Assembly (NCBI RefSeq): GCF_004145845.1
Contig: NZ_SELP01000001.1
Location: forward strand, 62,001-126,000
From: Loktanella sp. IMCC34160
Lineage (GTDB): Bacteria > Pseudomonadota > Alphaproteobacteria > Rhodobacterales > Rhodobacteraceae
DNA: 64,000 bases
Direction of reading: 5' to 3'
Part shown: in pieces, positions 46,080 through 54,523 of the stretch
Layout: every line of letters begins with the position of its first letter
How positions within the stretch are numbered: position 1 is the first letter of the stretch
Position numbers and translations under genes: made by a program
Notes under the pieces: generated by a model
What the model was told of the DNA's origin: nothing
Databases searched by the model: none
What the model saw: the letters and a program-made list of their open reading frames with translations, nothing else

Positions 46080-47813
46080 ATGAGTAAACTTTTCTGCGTT
46101 TGTAAAGAGCGGGCCAAAAGGCTACTTGGTATGAAGAACTACCTCAGAGTTCGCCAAACGATCTTAAATGTGCAGCAGAAATTAGCCTTCGGTGCGCAAG
46201 AGGTTGCCGCCGATGCGGCCCTTTTTGCCAAGATATCGGCGTCCAAGACGACCTTCAGCATTGTTGTGCCGATCTACAATACGCCTGAGCCGTACCTACG
46301 GCAGTGCCTACAATCAGTCTATGATCAGATCTACCAAAAGTGGGAGCTTGTCCTGGTCGACGACAAGTCGACGGCGCCACACATTCGCCCCGCGCTGGAG
46401 GCGGCGGCCAATGCTGATCCACGGGTCCGAGTGGTGTTCCGTGAAGAGAATGGAAACATCTCAAAGGCCACGAACTCTGGCCTTGAAGCAGCCACAGGTG
46501 ACTACTACACGGTGTTGGACCACGACGATCTTCTGCACCCTGCGGCTCTTTTCTGGATGGCTGAGGCCATCCAACGCAATCCAGAAGCGGAGTACTTATA
46601 TTCCGATGAGGACAAGACTGACAAGCATGGCCAGCATTTTTACAGCCCATTTCTTAAGCCGGGCTGGTCGCCAGAACTCCTGCTTCAATGCATGTATACC
46701 TGCCATATGAGCGTGTTCGACCGCAAGAAGGCGCTGCAGATCGGCGGTTATCGCAGCAGTTTCGACGGGGCGCAAGACTATGATTTTACGCTGCGTTTCG
46801 TCTCAAGATTCGACAGAATATGTCATGTGGACAAAATCCTGTATCATTGGCGGGAGTGGGAGGAGTCGACTGCGCTGAACCTGGATGCCAAGCCAGAGGC
46901 CTACAAGCGCCAACGCAAAGCGCTAACTGAGTACCTTGATGCCCAGGGCGAGACCTACACTATCGGGGATCACGCCATTCGCGGTCACCACAAAGTCACT
47001 TTTCTGCCGCGGCGGCGCGAGAAAGTTTCGATAATTATTCCTACAGCCAACAAGTCGGCTGAGATCAACGGCCACACTGAAAATCACGCAAACTCCGTCG
47101 TGCGCTCGATCCTAGAGACTACCACCTACGACAATTTCGAGATTATCCTCGTCCACGACAACAACCTGACCGACGCGCAGCTGCGTGCCTTTCGTTCCAC
47201 AATTCGAGTTAGGTTGGTGGAGTACTGCAACGATGAAGGTTTCAATTATTCGGAGAAGGTAAACCTAGGAGCATCCGCCGCGACCGGCGAACACTTCCTG
47301 TTGATGAATGATGACACTCGGGTGATCACGCCGAACTGGCTTGAGCGGATGCTAGGTATGGCGCAGCGACCCGGGGTCGGGGCAGTGGGGGCGAAGCTCC
47401 TGTTCCCGAACGGTACTGTGCAGCACAGCGGAATATGGCTACGGGGCAACGTGGCCGGACATATCGATTACGGTTCCGAGCGGAACGCATTGGGCTATGA
47501 CCTAAGCGGCAACTCAAACCGCAACTGCATTGGGGTAACAGCAGCCTGCCAACTGACTCCAAGAGCGGTATTCGAAAGACTGGATGGCTACCGTACCTAT
47601 TTTCCGTTGAACTACAACGATGTGGACTACTGTCTTCGGGTGCACCAGAGTGGGCTGCGCTCCGTATGTCTAAATGATGTGGAGCTCTTCCATCATGAAG
47701 GGGCATCGCGCTCGGGCGGGCAAGAGGTGGCGACCGACGAGATCGAGCGCTTTCTGGAGTTATGGCGTGAGCGGGTACCCTACGACCCCTATCTGCCGTC
47801 CAACCTAGTTTAG
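46080..47813 (+). CDS. Glycosyltransferase with two GT2 domains
   Basis: A 577-residue protein with two GT-A domains. The first (about 55-290) has FSIVVPIYNTPEPYLRQ, VLVDDKST and VLDHDDLLHP; the second (about 318-560) has VSIIIPTANKS, FNYSEKVNLGASAATGEHFLLMNDDTRV and YNDVDYCLRVHQ. Double GT2 proteins make repeating capsule or O-antigen units. The second domain resembles rhamnosyltransferase-type enzymes. The gene lies after kpsM on the same strand and is convergent with the methyltransferase cluster. Confidence 0.88.
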   Translation: MSKLFCVCKERAKRLLGMKNYLRVRQTILNVQQKLAFGAQEVAADAALFAKISASKTTFSIVVPIYNTPEPYLRQCLQSVYDQIYQKWELVLVDDKSTAPHIRPALEAAANADPRVRVVFREENGNISKATNSGLEAATGDYYTVLDHDDLLHPAALFWMAEAIQRNPEAEYLYSDEDKTDKHGQHFYSPFLKPGWSPELLLQCMYTCHMSVFDRKKALQIGGYRSSFDGAQDYDFTLRFVSRFDRICHVDKILYHWREWEESTALNLDAKPEAYKRQRKALTEYLDAQGETYTIGDHAIRGHHKVTFLPRRREKVSIIIPTANKSAEINGHTENHANSVVRSILETTTYDNFEIILVHDNNLTDAQLRAFRSTIRVRLVEYCNDEGFNYSEKVNLGASAATGEHFLLMNDDTRVITPNWLERMLGMAQRPGVGAVGAKLLFPNGTVQHSGIWLRGNVAGHIDYGSERNALGYDLSGNSNRNCIGVTAACQLTPRAVFERLDGYRTYFPLNYNDVDYCLRVHQSGLRSVCLNDVELFHHEGASRSGGQEVATDEIERFLELWRERVPYDPYLPSNLV

Positions 47814-47851
47814 ACCAGACACACAGCCCGCGGGCACAGGTGACCCCTCAG

Positions 47852-48718
47852 TCAGTCGGTGGAATCTGCTTCTACAACCCTCTGACGCAGGGCTTCATAG
47901 GCGCGCCGCTCCAAGCTTTTGGGGTCCAGCTCGACTTTTCCAGCCGTTGGGCCCAGGCTCGCTTCGGCGGTCATTCCTTCAAAGGCTTGGACCGTTTCCT
48001 CCACCTGTGCGACATTCCCGGCTATTTTCCGCAGCCCAAGAGTGTTCTCCACGGGTCGGCGTTTCTCGATCAGGCACATCGAGTTGCGGAACCTTATCTC
48101 GTGGACATGACTTAGCATTTGTCCCATGGGCGGCAGTCCGAAGCGTTCCTCGAAGAACGTCATCGGGGTCTCACTCATCTCCGGGACGGTCCAGTGCTCG
48201 AGGTTGACGTAGTCGCTCAACCGCCGGAAAAAAGCCGCTGCGCTATCAGGCCGCTCGAGCCCACCGTTCCAAGGAGTTTGGAAGCCGCACATCAAATCCT
48301 CGCAGATATATACACCCCCGTCGCATAACCGGGTAAAAAGATGTGGGAATGCACGTATGATGTCCGCGCTCTGGTGAGAGCCATCGTCGATCACGATGTC
48401 GAACTCTGGGCAGATTCCATCGATTTCCGTGAAGGTTGTCTCCGCACCAGCGTCGCCCACCACAACCTGGATCTCTGGGGCCTCGAACTCTAGCGCACGG
48501 CAGGTTGGGTTGATGTCGCAGCCGATAATGTGGCGCTTCCGAGGAAAGTATTTCGACCAGATTTCTAGCGAACCGCCGTTTTGCACTCCAATCTCAAGCA
48601 GACGGATTTGATCCTCACGGAAGGGCGCTAGAGCCGCTTCGTAGACCTGCAGGTAGGTTGACCACTTGTCGCTCACCTTGCCGGTGTGGGCATCCCATAT
48701 CGCACAAAGGCTCAACAT
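47852..48718 (-). CDS. SAM-dependent methyltransferase (CmcI-like), polysaccharide cluster
   Basis: A 288-residue class I methyltransferase. RLLEIGVQNGGSLEIWSKYF is the SAM-binding motif I, IIGCDINPTC motif II, and FDIVIDDGSHQSADII motif post-II. Related proteins include CmcI and surface-sugar methyltransferases. It is the last of four genes on the minus strand, 15 nt after the next methyltransferase, so the cluster is likely one operon. A sugar or a capping residue on the capsule is a possible substrate. Confidence 0.8.
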   Translation of the reverse strand: MLSLCAIWDAHTGKVSDKWSTYLQVYEAALAPFREDQIRLLEIGVQNGGSLEIWSKYFPRKRHIIGCDINPTCRALEFEAPEIQVVVGDAGAETTFTEIDGICPEFDIVIDDGSHQSADIIRAFPHLFTRLCDGGVYICEDLMCGFQTPWNGGLERPDSAAAFFRRLSDYVNLEHWTVPEMSETPMTFFEERFGLPPMGQMLSHVHEIRFRNSMCLIEKRRPVENTLGLRKIAGNVAQVEETVQAFEGMTAEASLGPTAGKVELDPKSLERRAYEALRQRVVEADSTD

Positions 48719-48733
48719 GCTTGTGTGGCTCTC

Positions 48734-49645
48734 TCAGTTCGCGCTCTTTGTCATTAGAAAGAGACAGGAAGGGCCGTTGGGTCCATCGGTCTCCTCGAAG
48801 CCGATCTGGATGTTGTCGAAACCGTTGCGCTTGCACAAGGCGATAATATCGGGGCGCTCCATCCAGAAATGAACGTCATCCGGGCCGCCGCAGTAGCTAC
48901 TCTGGTCCCACGCGCGGTAGTAGCTACGCCGGTGGAGCCGGAAGACATGATCTCTATGTTCGAATGCGACCGGCTCCCGCGAAAAGACCGTCCTCCGTGG
49001 GTCGTCCTCGTGCATGACCTCCGAGTCGAAATAATGGGTCCAAAGGATTAGGGCGCGGCACTTCTTGCCGATGTTGTCAAGTACTTCGACCGGGTTGTGC
49101 ATGTGGTAAAGTATACCGGAGGCTAGAATGACGTCGAAAGTCTGATCCATCTGCTCCAGATAGCGCACGAAGTCACCGAGTAGGAAACGGCTTCGAGTGA
49201 GGCCTAGGATTTCTTTCGTGATCAGGCAGCGCAGGAACGCTTGCTTGTTGCCTTCGATTGCCAAAATCTCGCCAGCGCCGCGACGCTCGACGAGATAGGT
49301 ATGGCTCCCTTCCAGCGGCCCGAGTTCCAAAACCCTTTTTCCTTCAAGGGACCCATACCGATCCAGCGCCCAGTGAAGCCGGGGGTCCGCGTGCAGGGCC
49401 ATCGTACCCGCGGTCAACTCCAGGTCATCGGGAAAGGATCCGGCCCATCCAGACATCAGATCTAGGGCGTTTTGCGGGTGCGGTTCGCGATACTCAAACT
49501 TCGCAGTTAATGCATCGGTATTCTGGGCCGGTTTAGTCTGGAACCATCGGAAGAGCCGCTTGATGCGTTCAGAAATTCGCACGCTTGACCTCCACTCGCT
49601 GTCGCAGGGGCTCAACTCATTGCAGCCCAATCTCACCGGTCGCAT
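48734..49645 (-). CDS. SAM-dependent methyltransferase, polysaccharide cluster
   Basis: A 303-residue methyltransferase with RVLELGPLEGSHTYLV (motif I), ILAIEGNKQAFLRC (motif II) and FDVILASGILYHMHNPVEVLDNI (motif IV), a DUF1698-like pattern. ATG 49645 is near the end of the next gene upstream (15 nt); GTG 49582 (start MRISERIKR) is another possible start. It likely acts on sugars, in the same unit as its neighbours. Confidence 0.78.
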   Translation of the reverse strand: MRPVRLGCNELSPCDSEWRSSVRISERIKRLFRWFQTKPAQNTDALTAKFEYREPHPQNALDLMSGWAGSFPDDLELTAGTMALHADPRLHWALDRYGSLEGKRVLELGPLEGSHTYLVERRGAGEILAIEGNKQAFLRCLITKEILGLTRSRFLLGDFVRYLEQMDQTFDVILASGILYHMHNPVEVLDNIGKKCRALILWTHYFDSEVMHEDDPRRTVFSREPVAFEHRDHVFRLHRRSYYRAWDQSSYCGGPDDVHFWMERPDIIALCKRNGFDNIQIGFEETDGPNGPSCLFLMTKSAN

Positions 49646-49660
49646 GTTGCTGATCTCGCG

Positions 49661-50710
49661 TCAACGGGTGCCTTCCTGTGTGGGAAAAGTTGCCTGCTCG
49701 AGATAATGGTATACGACGAGGTCATTCTCCAAAGCAAGTTGCAGCGCGTTAACGCCCTTGAGGGCCTCTGCTAGAGCGAGAATGTGGATGGGGCGGTCGA
49801 TCTCTGGCATTGCCAAGGGCGGTAAGCCAAGTTCAAAGCCAAGTTCTGTGTGGGCGCTTCTCGCGTCGACGCCGAGGATAGTGCGGTCGAAATATGAAAG
49901 GGCATTCAGCGCGCTCGGAATATCTCGCCGCGCGCCTCCTACACCGGGCGTATGGCCTGTAAGCAGGCCCGTGAGGGGCGACTCGATGGCAGACAACACC
50001 GGTCTAGGGGCTGATTTAAGCCTCCGACATAGTTTGTCCGTATCTGTAATCGCTATTCCTTCGAGATAGGCAGCGAGCGGAAGTAGCGCCACCACCTCTC
50101 GCTCCTCAAGATCGCACTGTACTTGGTGCGGTCCCTGGCACAGATGCGACAAGGTTTTGGCGAGTGACACGAAAGGCTCTTCGATTGAAACGATAGAGTA
50201 TATGCCCTCGGACAGGTGCTTTTGGTGCGGTTTTACATTTACCCGTCCCTCGAAATACATTGATGAATAGTTGCCAAGATTAAAGAGCTGGCTCAGCGTC
50301 TCCTGCCCGTAGAGATGGGCGTCGACAAGGCTGTAAGCGAAGTGAGGCGCCAGGGTTGTAGCATAGGGATTCGATGCAGGCAGGCAGGTCTCGAGCCGGA
50401 ACACCCGTCGTTGAATATGACGGTCCGGCCGGTTGCGCCGGTAGATCAGGAACCCGCTCTCCGCGTCGGTAATGGTAAGTTCGCGAACATCCCGCAGCGC
50501 TGGGATTTTGGTGGTGTCGAGGGTAAATGAGGCTAGGCCTGTCTGGTGTCGACCGATCCGTACCAGATCCTCAACTACTGCGTCGCATGGACCGGAATAA
50601 AGCACAACCTCATCCCCGACCACACGGATCGAGATATTTGCGGACAGACTATTGGGTACGAAGTAACCTTCAAGACGATCCTCGGTCTCAGTATGCACGT
50701 TAAACATCAT
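49661..50710 (-). CDS. Unknown 349-residue protein in the methyltransferase cluster
   Basis: No family recognised. The N-terminal 100 residues are beta-rich (ISIRVVGDEVVLYSG, ELTITDAESGFLIYRRN); the middle is mixed; the C-terminal half is helical. No signal peptide and no transferase motif. It sits between two methyltransferase genes, with a 15-nt gap to one and 162 nt to the other. The context points to a polysaccharide enzyme or a host-interaction protein, but this is inference. Confidence 0.6.
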   Translation of the reverse strand: MMFNVHTETEDRLEGYFVPNSLSANISIRVVGDEVVLYSGPCDAVVEDLVRIGRHQTGLASFTLDTTKIPALRDVRELTITDAESGFLIYRRNRPDRHIQRRVFRLETCLPASNPYATTLAPHFAYSLVDAHLYGQETLSQLFNLGNYSSMYFEGRVNVKPHQKHLSEGIYSIVSIEEPFVSLAKTLSHLCQGPHQVQCDLEEREVVALLPLAAYLEGIAITDTDKLCRRLKSAPRPVLSAIESPLTGLLTGHTPGVGGARRDIPSALNALSYFDRTILGVDARSAHTELGFELGLPPLAMPEIDRPIHILALAEALKGVNALQLALENDLVVYHYLEQATFPTQEGTR

Positions 50711-50872
50711 TGTAATACTGCTGCTCGTTACCGCATCCGTGTACCAACTCTTATTAGATTGCTACGAACATGCCAAAAGATACTCATAGACCAGCGATCA
50801 GTACACGCTTCCGTCGGATCGCCTCGCTGCGACTTGGCATCTGCTTGGAGGGGGCGCAAGATACGGATTGGG

Positions 50873-51592
50873 TCAATCTGTGCCGCCAGAAGGCTGCAAG
50901 AAACATGTTCGCCGTCGCTTCTTTTCGGTGCGAAAGTAGTCATCAAGGTACTGTCGGTCTCCAATAGGAAGTAGGTCCCAGTCGGCCCAGGTGCAGGCAT
51001 AACCAACAACCGCGGCCATGGCCTCCGTTGCGGCGGGTGAGGGAATGCCGACCATCGCAACTTCCTGCCCTGGAACTTGCTCGACAGTATTGAGCTCGTT
51101 GTCCGTCCGCTCGCGTGTCAGGATGATTACAGAATAGTCTCTCAGAGCAAACTCACCGTCGATGACGATCAGTTTTGGTTTGAGTTGGCTCGCAAGATTG
51201 AGCAGGCGCTGGTGCTCCATTGTGTGATAGAAGATTCCAAGCAAGCTCACGATGTCGAATGTTTCACCTTCCTGCACCATCTCTTCCATCGTCGTGAGCA
51301 TTTCCCCGACACGAAGGTCGATCGTAGACGTGTATGGTTCCTGCGGAAACTCCTGAAATCGCTGAACCAACTCAGGCCGCGCTTCAATACCTATGACCTC
51401 ACGGGCACCTGCCGCGGCGTAGGCTGTGCACCAACGGCCATCATGTGCAGCGATATCAAGTATTCGGGAACCAGCGATCTCAGTCTTGATTGGTTCTATG
51501 ATCATGCGATGACGCTTGTTAAGGCGTTGAATATCGCCCTTCCTGAAGTGGTAGGAAGGGGCGTTTCTCAAGAAGCGAAAGAAGCCTGCCAT
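50873..51592 (-). CDS. SAM-dependent methyltransferase, first gene of the minus-strand cluster
   Basis: A 239-residue methyltransferase: RILDIAAHDGRWCTAYAAAG (motif I), REVIGIEARPE (motif II), FDIVSLLGIFYHTMEHQRLL (motif IV). The ATG at 51592 (MAGFFRFLRN) is chosen because the extra 48 upstream codons do not look like this family. It leads the group of four genes and lies 229 nt from the divergent small protein. Confidence 0.75.
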   Translation of the reverse strand: MAGFFRFLRNAPSYHFRKGDIQRLNKRHRMIIEPIKTEIAGSRILDIAAHDGRWCTAYAAAGAREVIGIEARPELVQRFQEFPQEPYTSTIDLRVGEMLTTMEEMVQEGETFDIVSLLGIFYHTMEHQRLLNLASQLKPKLIVIDGEFALRDYSVIILTRERTDNELNTVEQVPGQEVAMVGIPSPAATEAMAAVVGYACTWADWDLLPIGDRQYLDDYFRTEKKRRRTCFLQPSGGTD

Positions 51593-51821
51593 TGTCGTGT
51601 CCTGATCCCACGCGAACGGCGCGGTGCATTGGTATTGAGCGCTGTCGAAGATGAGGGAAACCAAAACAAACCCGGTGCCACGCCCCCGGGAACACACCAA
51701 CCAACTTTTGTGTGCCAAGTCCGTATACTCAAACATACTGCGGCATGCAACGCGCGGTTGTTTTACTTCTCATTAACCTAGCCTAAGTAGCGTAGCCCTG
51801 ATCAAGAAGGAGCCAGAGAAA

Positions 51822-52028
51822 ATGGACCACAGTTGGATCCGAGAGGTCTTGGCAGATCTCGCCGCGTTTGCGGAGCAAGCCGGACTTCCGCGAACTGCGG
51901 CTGAGCTAAAGAGTACAGAGCTGATGTACCACTTGGAGTCCGTGCAACGGCTCCCCGATGTCGTCGCGGTCGTGGAACTTCCTTCGAGAGATGACGGCAA
52001 GATTGTTGGTTTTCCCTACCACCGTTGA
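51822..52028 (+). CDS. Small conserved-looking 68-residue protein
   Basis: Starts MDHSWIREVLADLAAFAEQAGL and is all-helical at its N-terminus. The AAGGAG ribosome-binding site 11 nt before the ATG is among the best in the region, which supports a real gene. Similar MDHxWI...VLxDL small proteins are familiar from rhodobacterial genomes, but no function is known to me. Confidence 0.55.
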   Translation: MDHSWIREVLADLAAFAEQAGLPRTAAELKSTELMYHLESVQRLPDVVAVVELPSRDDGKIVGFPYHR

Positions 52029-52245
52029 GCCGGACGGGGAGCCTTGACATCAAAGGGTGGGGGCCATTTCTAATACTTTGCACATGTCAGAAAAGCTGGT
52101 GCTATCGAGCGACGTGTGTGCTCAAGTCAAGCTCGAAGTTGGTCTCGCGATGAAGCCTTGTGCAAAGCTAGAACCAATGGGATTCACATTCTCTTCCGAG
52201 AGGGTCTATGAAGCCAAGTATCATTTGCAACATTAGGAGGTTGGG

Positions 52246-52872
52246 TTGAGGATTGACAGGTTTATCCCGCATTGGAGCATCTACGTGCTGCCAGCTGTTT
52301 TCACGTCCCTAACCGGTTGCGGTGGGAGTTCCACAGGCAGCACGCCAGTCGAGAGCCTCTATGATAGCCGGGTAAGCGAGCTGGCTTCGGATCGGTTGAG
52401 TGCATTGGCTCTGGGCCGAGAGTCGACGGACGCGCTGCCCGTTACGGGAAGCGCGACCTTCGAGGGAGACATGAAACTTGATGTATCTCCTGTTGTTGGA
52501 ACAGACAGAGCGCTGATTGGGGAATTCTATATTGATGTTTCATTCGGCTCCGGCGACGGAAGTTCCTTTGAGGGCGCCGCTTCGAACTTCATCGATAGCA
52601 ATGATCAGGACTATACTGGAACCTTGATCATATCCGGAGGGCGGATCTTCCGCCTGGTCAATCCGGCCGAAGGGGATACCCTGGATAGCTTCATCGATGG
52701 CAATCTGACCAGTCCAACTGGAGAAGTTATTTCGATCGATGGCCTGACCATTGGCGATTTCTACGGTCTCGGGTACACATTCGTTCTCGGAGATATTCTT
52801 GGTGATGCGACGGTTGACGGCGTGGCGGCCGATCTCACCGGCGAGTTTCTGGGGGCTCAGGCGGCGCCCTAG
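52246..52872 (+). CDS. TbpB-like surface lipoprotein, probable Slam substrate
   Basis: A 208-residue lipoprotein. Start TTG 52246 is supported by a perfect AGGAGG 5 nt before it. The signal peptide ends in LTGCGG (Cys at residue 25). The rest has the TbpB_B_D beta-barrel pattern: GSATFEGDMKLDV, then LIGEFYIDVSFGSGDG and YTGTLIISGG. Such proteins are exposed on the cell surface with the help of Slam translocons. The stop faces the Slam-like gene end to end at 60 nt, in the pairing described for Slam systems. Its ligand cannot be told. Confidence 0.68.
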   Translation: MRIDRFIPHWSIYVLPAVFTSLTGCGGSSTGSTPVESLYDSRVSELASDRLSALALGRESTDALPVTGSATFEGDMKLDVSPVVGTDRALIGEFYIDVSFGSGDGSSFEGAASNFIDSNDQDYTGTLIISGGRIFRLVNPAEGDTLDSFIDGNLTSPTGEVISIDGLTIGDFYGLGYTFVLGDILGDATVDGVAADLTGEFLGAQAAP

Positions 52873-52932
52873 ATCGTCATGCGATTCAATCTCAGCGTGG
52901 CGGGGTTCTGATGAGAGCCTTCTGCCCCGTGG

Positions 52933-54324
52933 TCAGAAGGTGGACCGAATTCCGATCTGAAGGCTGGTTTCCGCGGTGTCAAAGCGGCTGACGTTGCTGC
53001 GGGTGATCTGCCGCGTCAGGGTCAGCACCGGCGCAAACCCGGCGTAGGACCAGTCTGCCGGGGTCACCTCGACCGAGGCGAAGCCCATCGTATCCTGCCG
53101 CCCGCCGGGAACCACAAACACCACCGCGTAATCGGGATAATCCGACATGGCCCCGCCAAGGGTGAACCGCATGCTGGCCGGGCCAATGGCCTGCGCCGGG
53201 GCAAAGGACAGCTGCGCGGTTGCCACATCCGACCGGTCGTTTGGGGTCGGACTTTCGGTGTGTCGCAGGCTGAGGCTGGCCGCGTATTGACCCGGCATCG
53301 CCCCGTCCGCGACCCATGTCAGCCCGCCGCCAATGGTCCCGATCCGCGCATCCCGTGCCCCGTCGCCATCCCAACGCATTTCCATGCTGGAAAAGACCTG
53401 AGCGGCGGCGCGGTCAGACAGGGTATAGGTGCCGTCAGCCGAGAGCTTTGCAAAGCTGTAGCTGACCTCTGCCTCAGCCCCGCCCCAGACCCGGCCGAAA
53501 TTGACACCCCAGCCATAGCCAAGCGCGTCGGTGACCCGACGGTCCCCATATCCCAGATCGGCGACAAGATAGGCAAAGTCGCCGTTTTCAGCCTCGGGCG
53601 CGGTTTCGCGGGCAGCGTCCGACAACCGGACTGCCCGCCCGATCACCCGCGCCGTCAGGTTCTGTTGCCGGGTTTCACTGCTGCTCAGCCGGTGGCGCAG
53701 CGAGATGTCCCCCCGCGCCTCGATCCCGGACAGGGCCTGTGCGTCGCCGCTAAGGACCCCGATAAAGGGCAGTCCGTCGATGATGTTGTAGGCGCTTTCG
53801 CTGCCCCCGTTAAGGTTGGACGAGGGCGTGGCGGCGAAGGCAAGGTCAATCCGCAACGGGTTCCGGTCCGCAACCAGCCGATAGTCCCGCGCGGTCTGCC
53901 GGGCCTGCGCATCGTTCGGCGCGTGGATCGCGGCGCGGCGCAGCCAAATCTGCGACTGGGTGAACCGTTCGGCCCGCATCGCGGCCAGCGCGGTCAGCCG
54001 CGAGGCTTCGTACTTCTCGGTCTCGGTGGTCGAGAGCGCGAAGGCGCGTGCCCCGGCCTTTTGCCCGCCCGCGGCGTCGCCCAGTTGCGGCAGTGCCGCG
54101 GCCAAAAGAACCCATGCGGCCCGGTCATCGGGATTGGCCTGCAACAGCCCAAGCGCCAGTTCCCGTGTCAGTTCCGGGTTGCCCGACAACAGCGCCTCTT
54201 GCGCAAGTCGCCGCCCACTGTCGAGGTTCAGCGCGATCCGGTCCTGCGCCGCAGCGGAAAAGGCCAGCCCCGCGAAAACCACAAGGCTGGCCAGAGTGCT
54301 CGGGAGAATTGATTTCGAGTTCAT
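52933..54324 (-). CDS. Slam-like outer membrane protein (TPR plus beta-barrel)
   Basis: A 463-residue protein with a signal peptide (ends AFSAAAQD), TPR-like helices at about 35-150, and a C-terminal beta-barrel (about 160-463) ending in Phe (QIGIRSTF), which fits outer-membrane insertion. The barrel begins with LRIDLAFAATPSSNLNGG, similar to DUF560/Slam barrels. Slam moves surface lipoproteins to the outside. Convergent to the TbpB-like lipoprotein. High GC, unlike the polysaccharide locus. Confidence 0.68.
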   Translation of the reverse strand: MNSKSILPSTLASLVVFAGLAFSAAAQDRIALNLDSGRRLAQEALLSGNPELTRELALGLLQANPDDRAAWVLLAAALPQLGDAAGGQKAGARAFALSTTETEKYEASRLTALAAMRAERFTQSQIWLRRAAIHAPNDAQARQTARDYRLVADRNPLRIDLAFAATPSSNLNGGSESAYNIIDGLPFIGVLSGDAQALSGIEARGDISLRHRLSSSETRQQNLTARVIGRAVRLSDAARETAPEAENGDFAYLVADLGYGDRRVTDALGYGWGVNFGRVWGGAEAEVSYSFAKLSADGTYTLSDRAAAQVFSSMEMRWDGDGARDARIGTIGGGLTWVADGAMPGQYAASLSLRHTESPTPNDRSDVATAQLSFAPAQAIGPASMRFTLGGAMSDYPDYAVVFVVPGGRQDTMGFASVEVTPADWSYAGFAPVLTLTRQITRSNVSRFDTAETSLQIGIRSTF

Positions 54325-54523
54325 GTGGCGGTTTGCCTCTCAAGAGAAGCTCTGATCAGCCGTTAGGTCGAGAAAGAGGTTCTGCGTCATGATAAGTTTG
54401 AAGAACTTGCACCGAAGTTGGTTCGAGGTTCAATGCATCTGTTCTTGAAGCTTTGTTCGTTCCTTGGAATCCATCGAGACCGGTTCTGTTGGATTGGTAG
54501 ATTTTAGCCTTTCTCTTGCTCCG

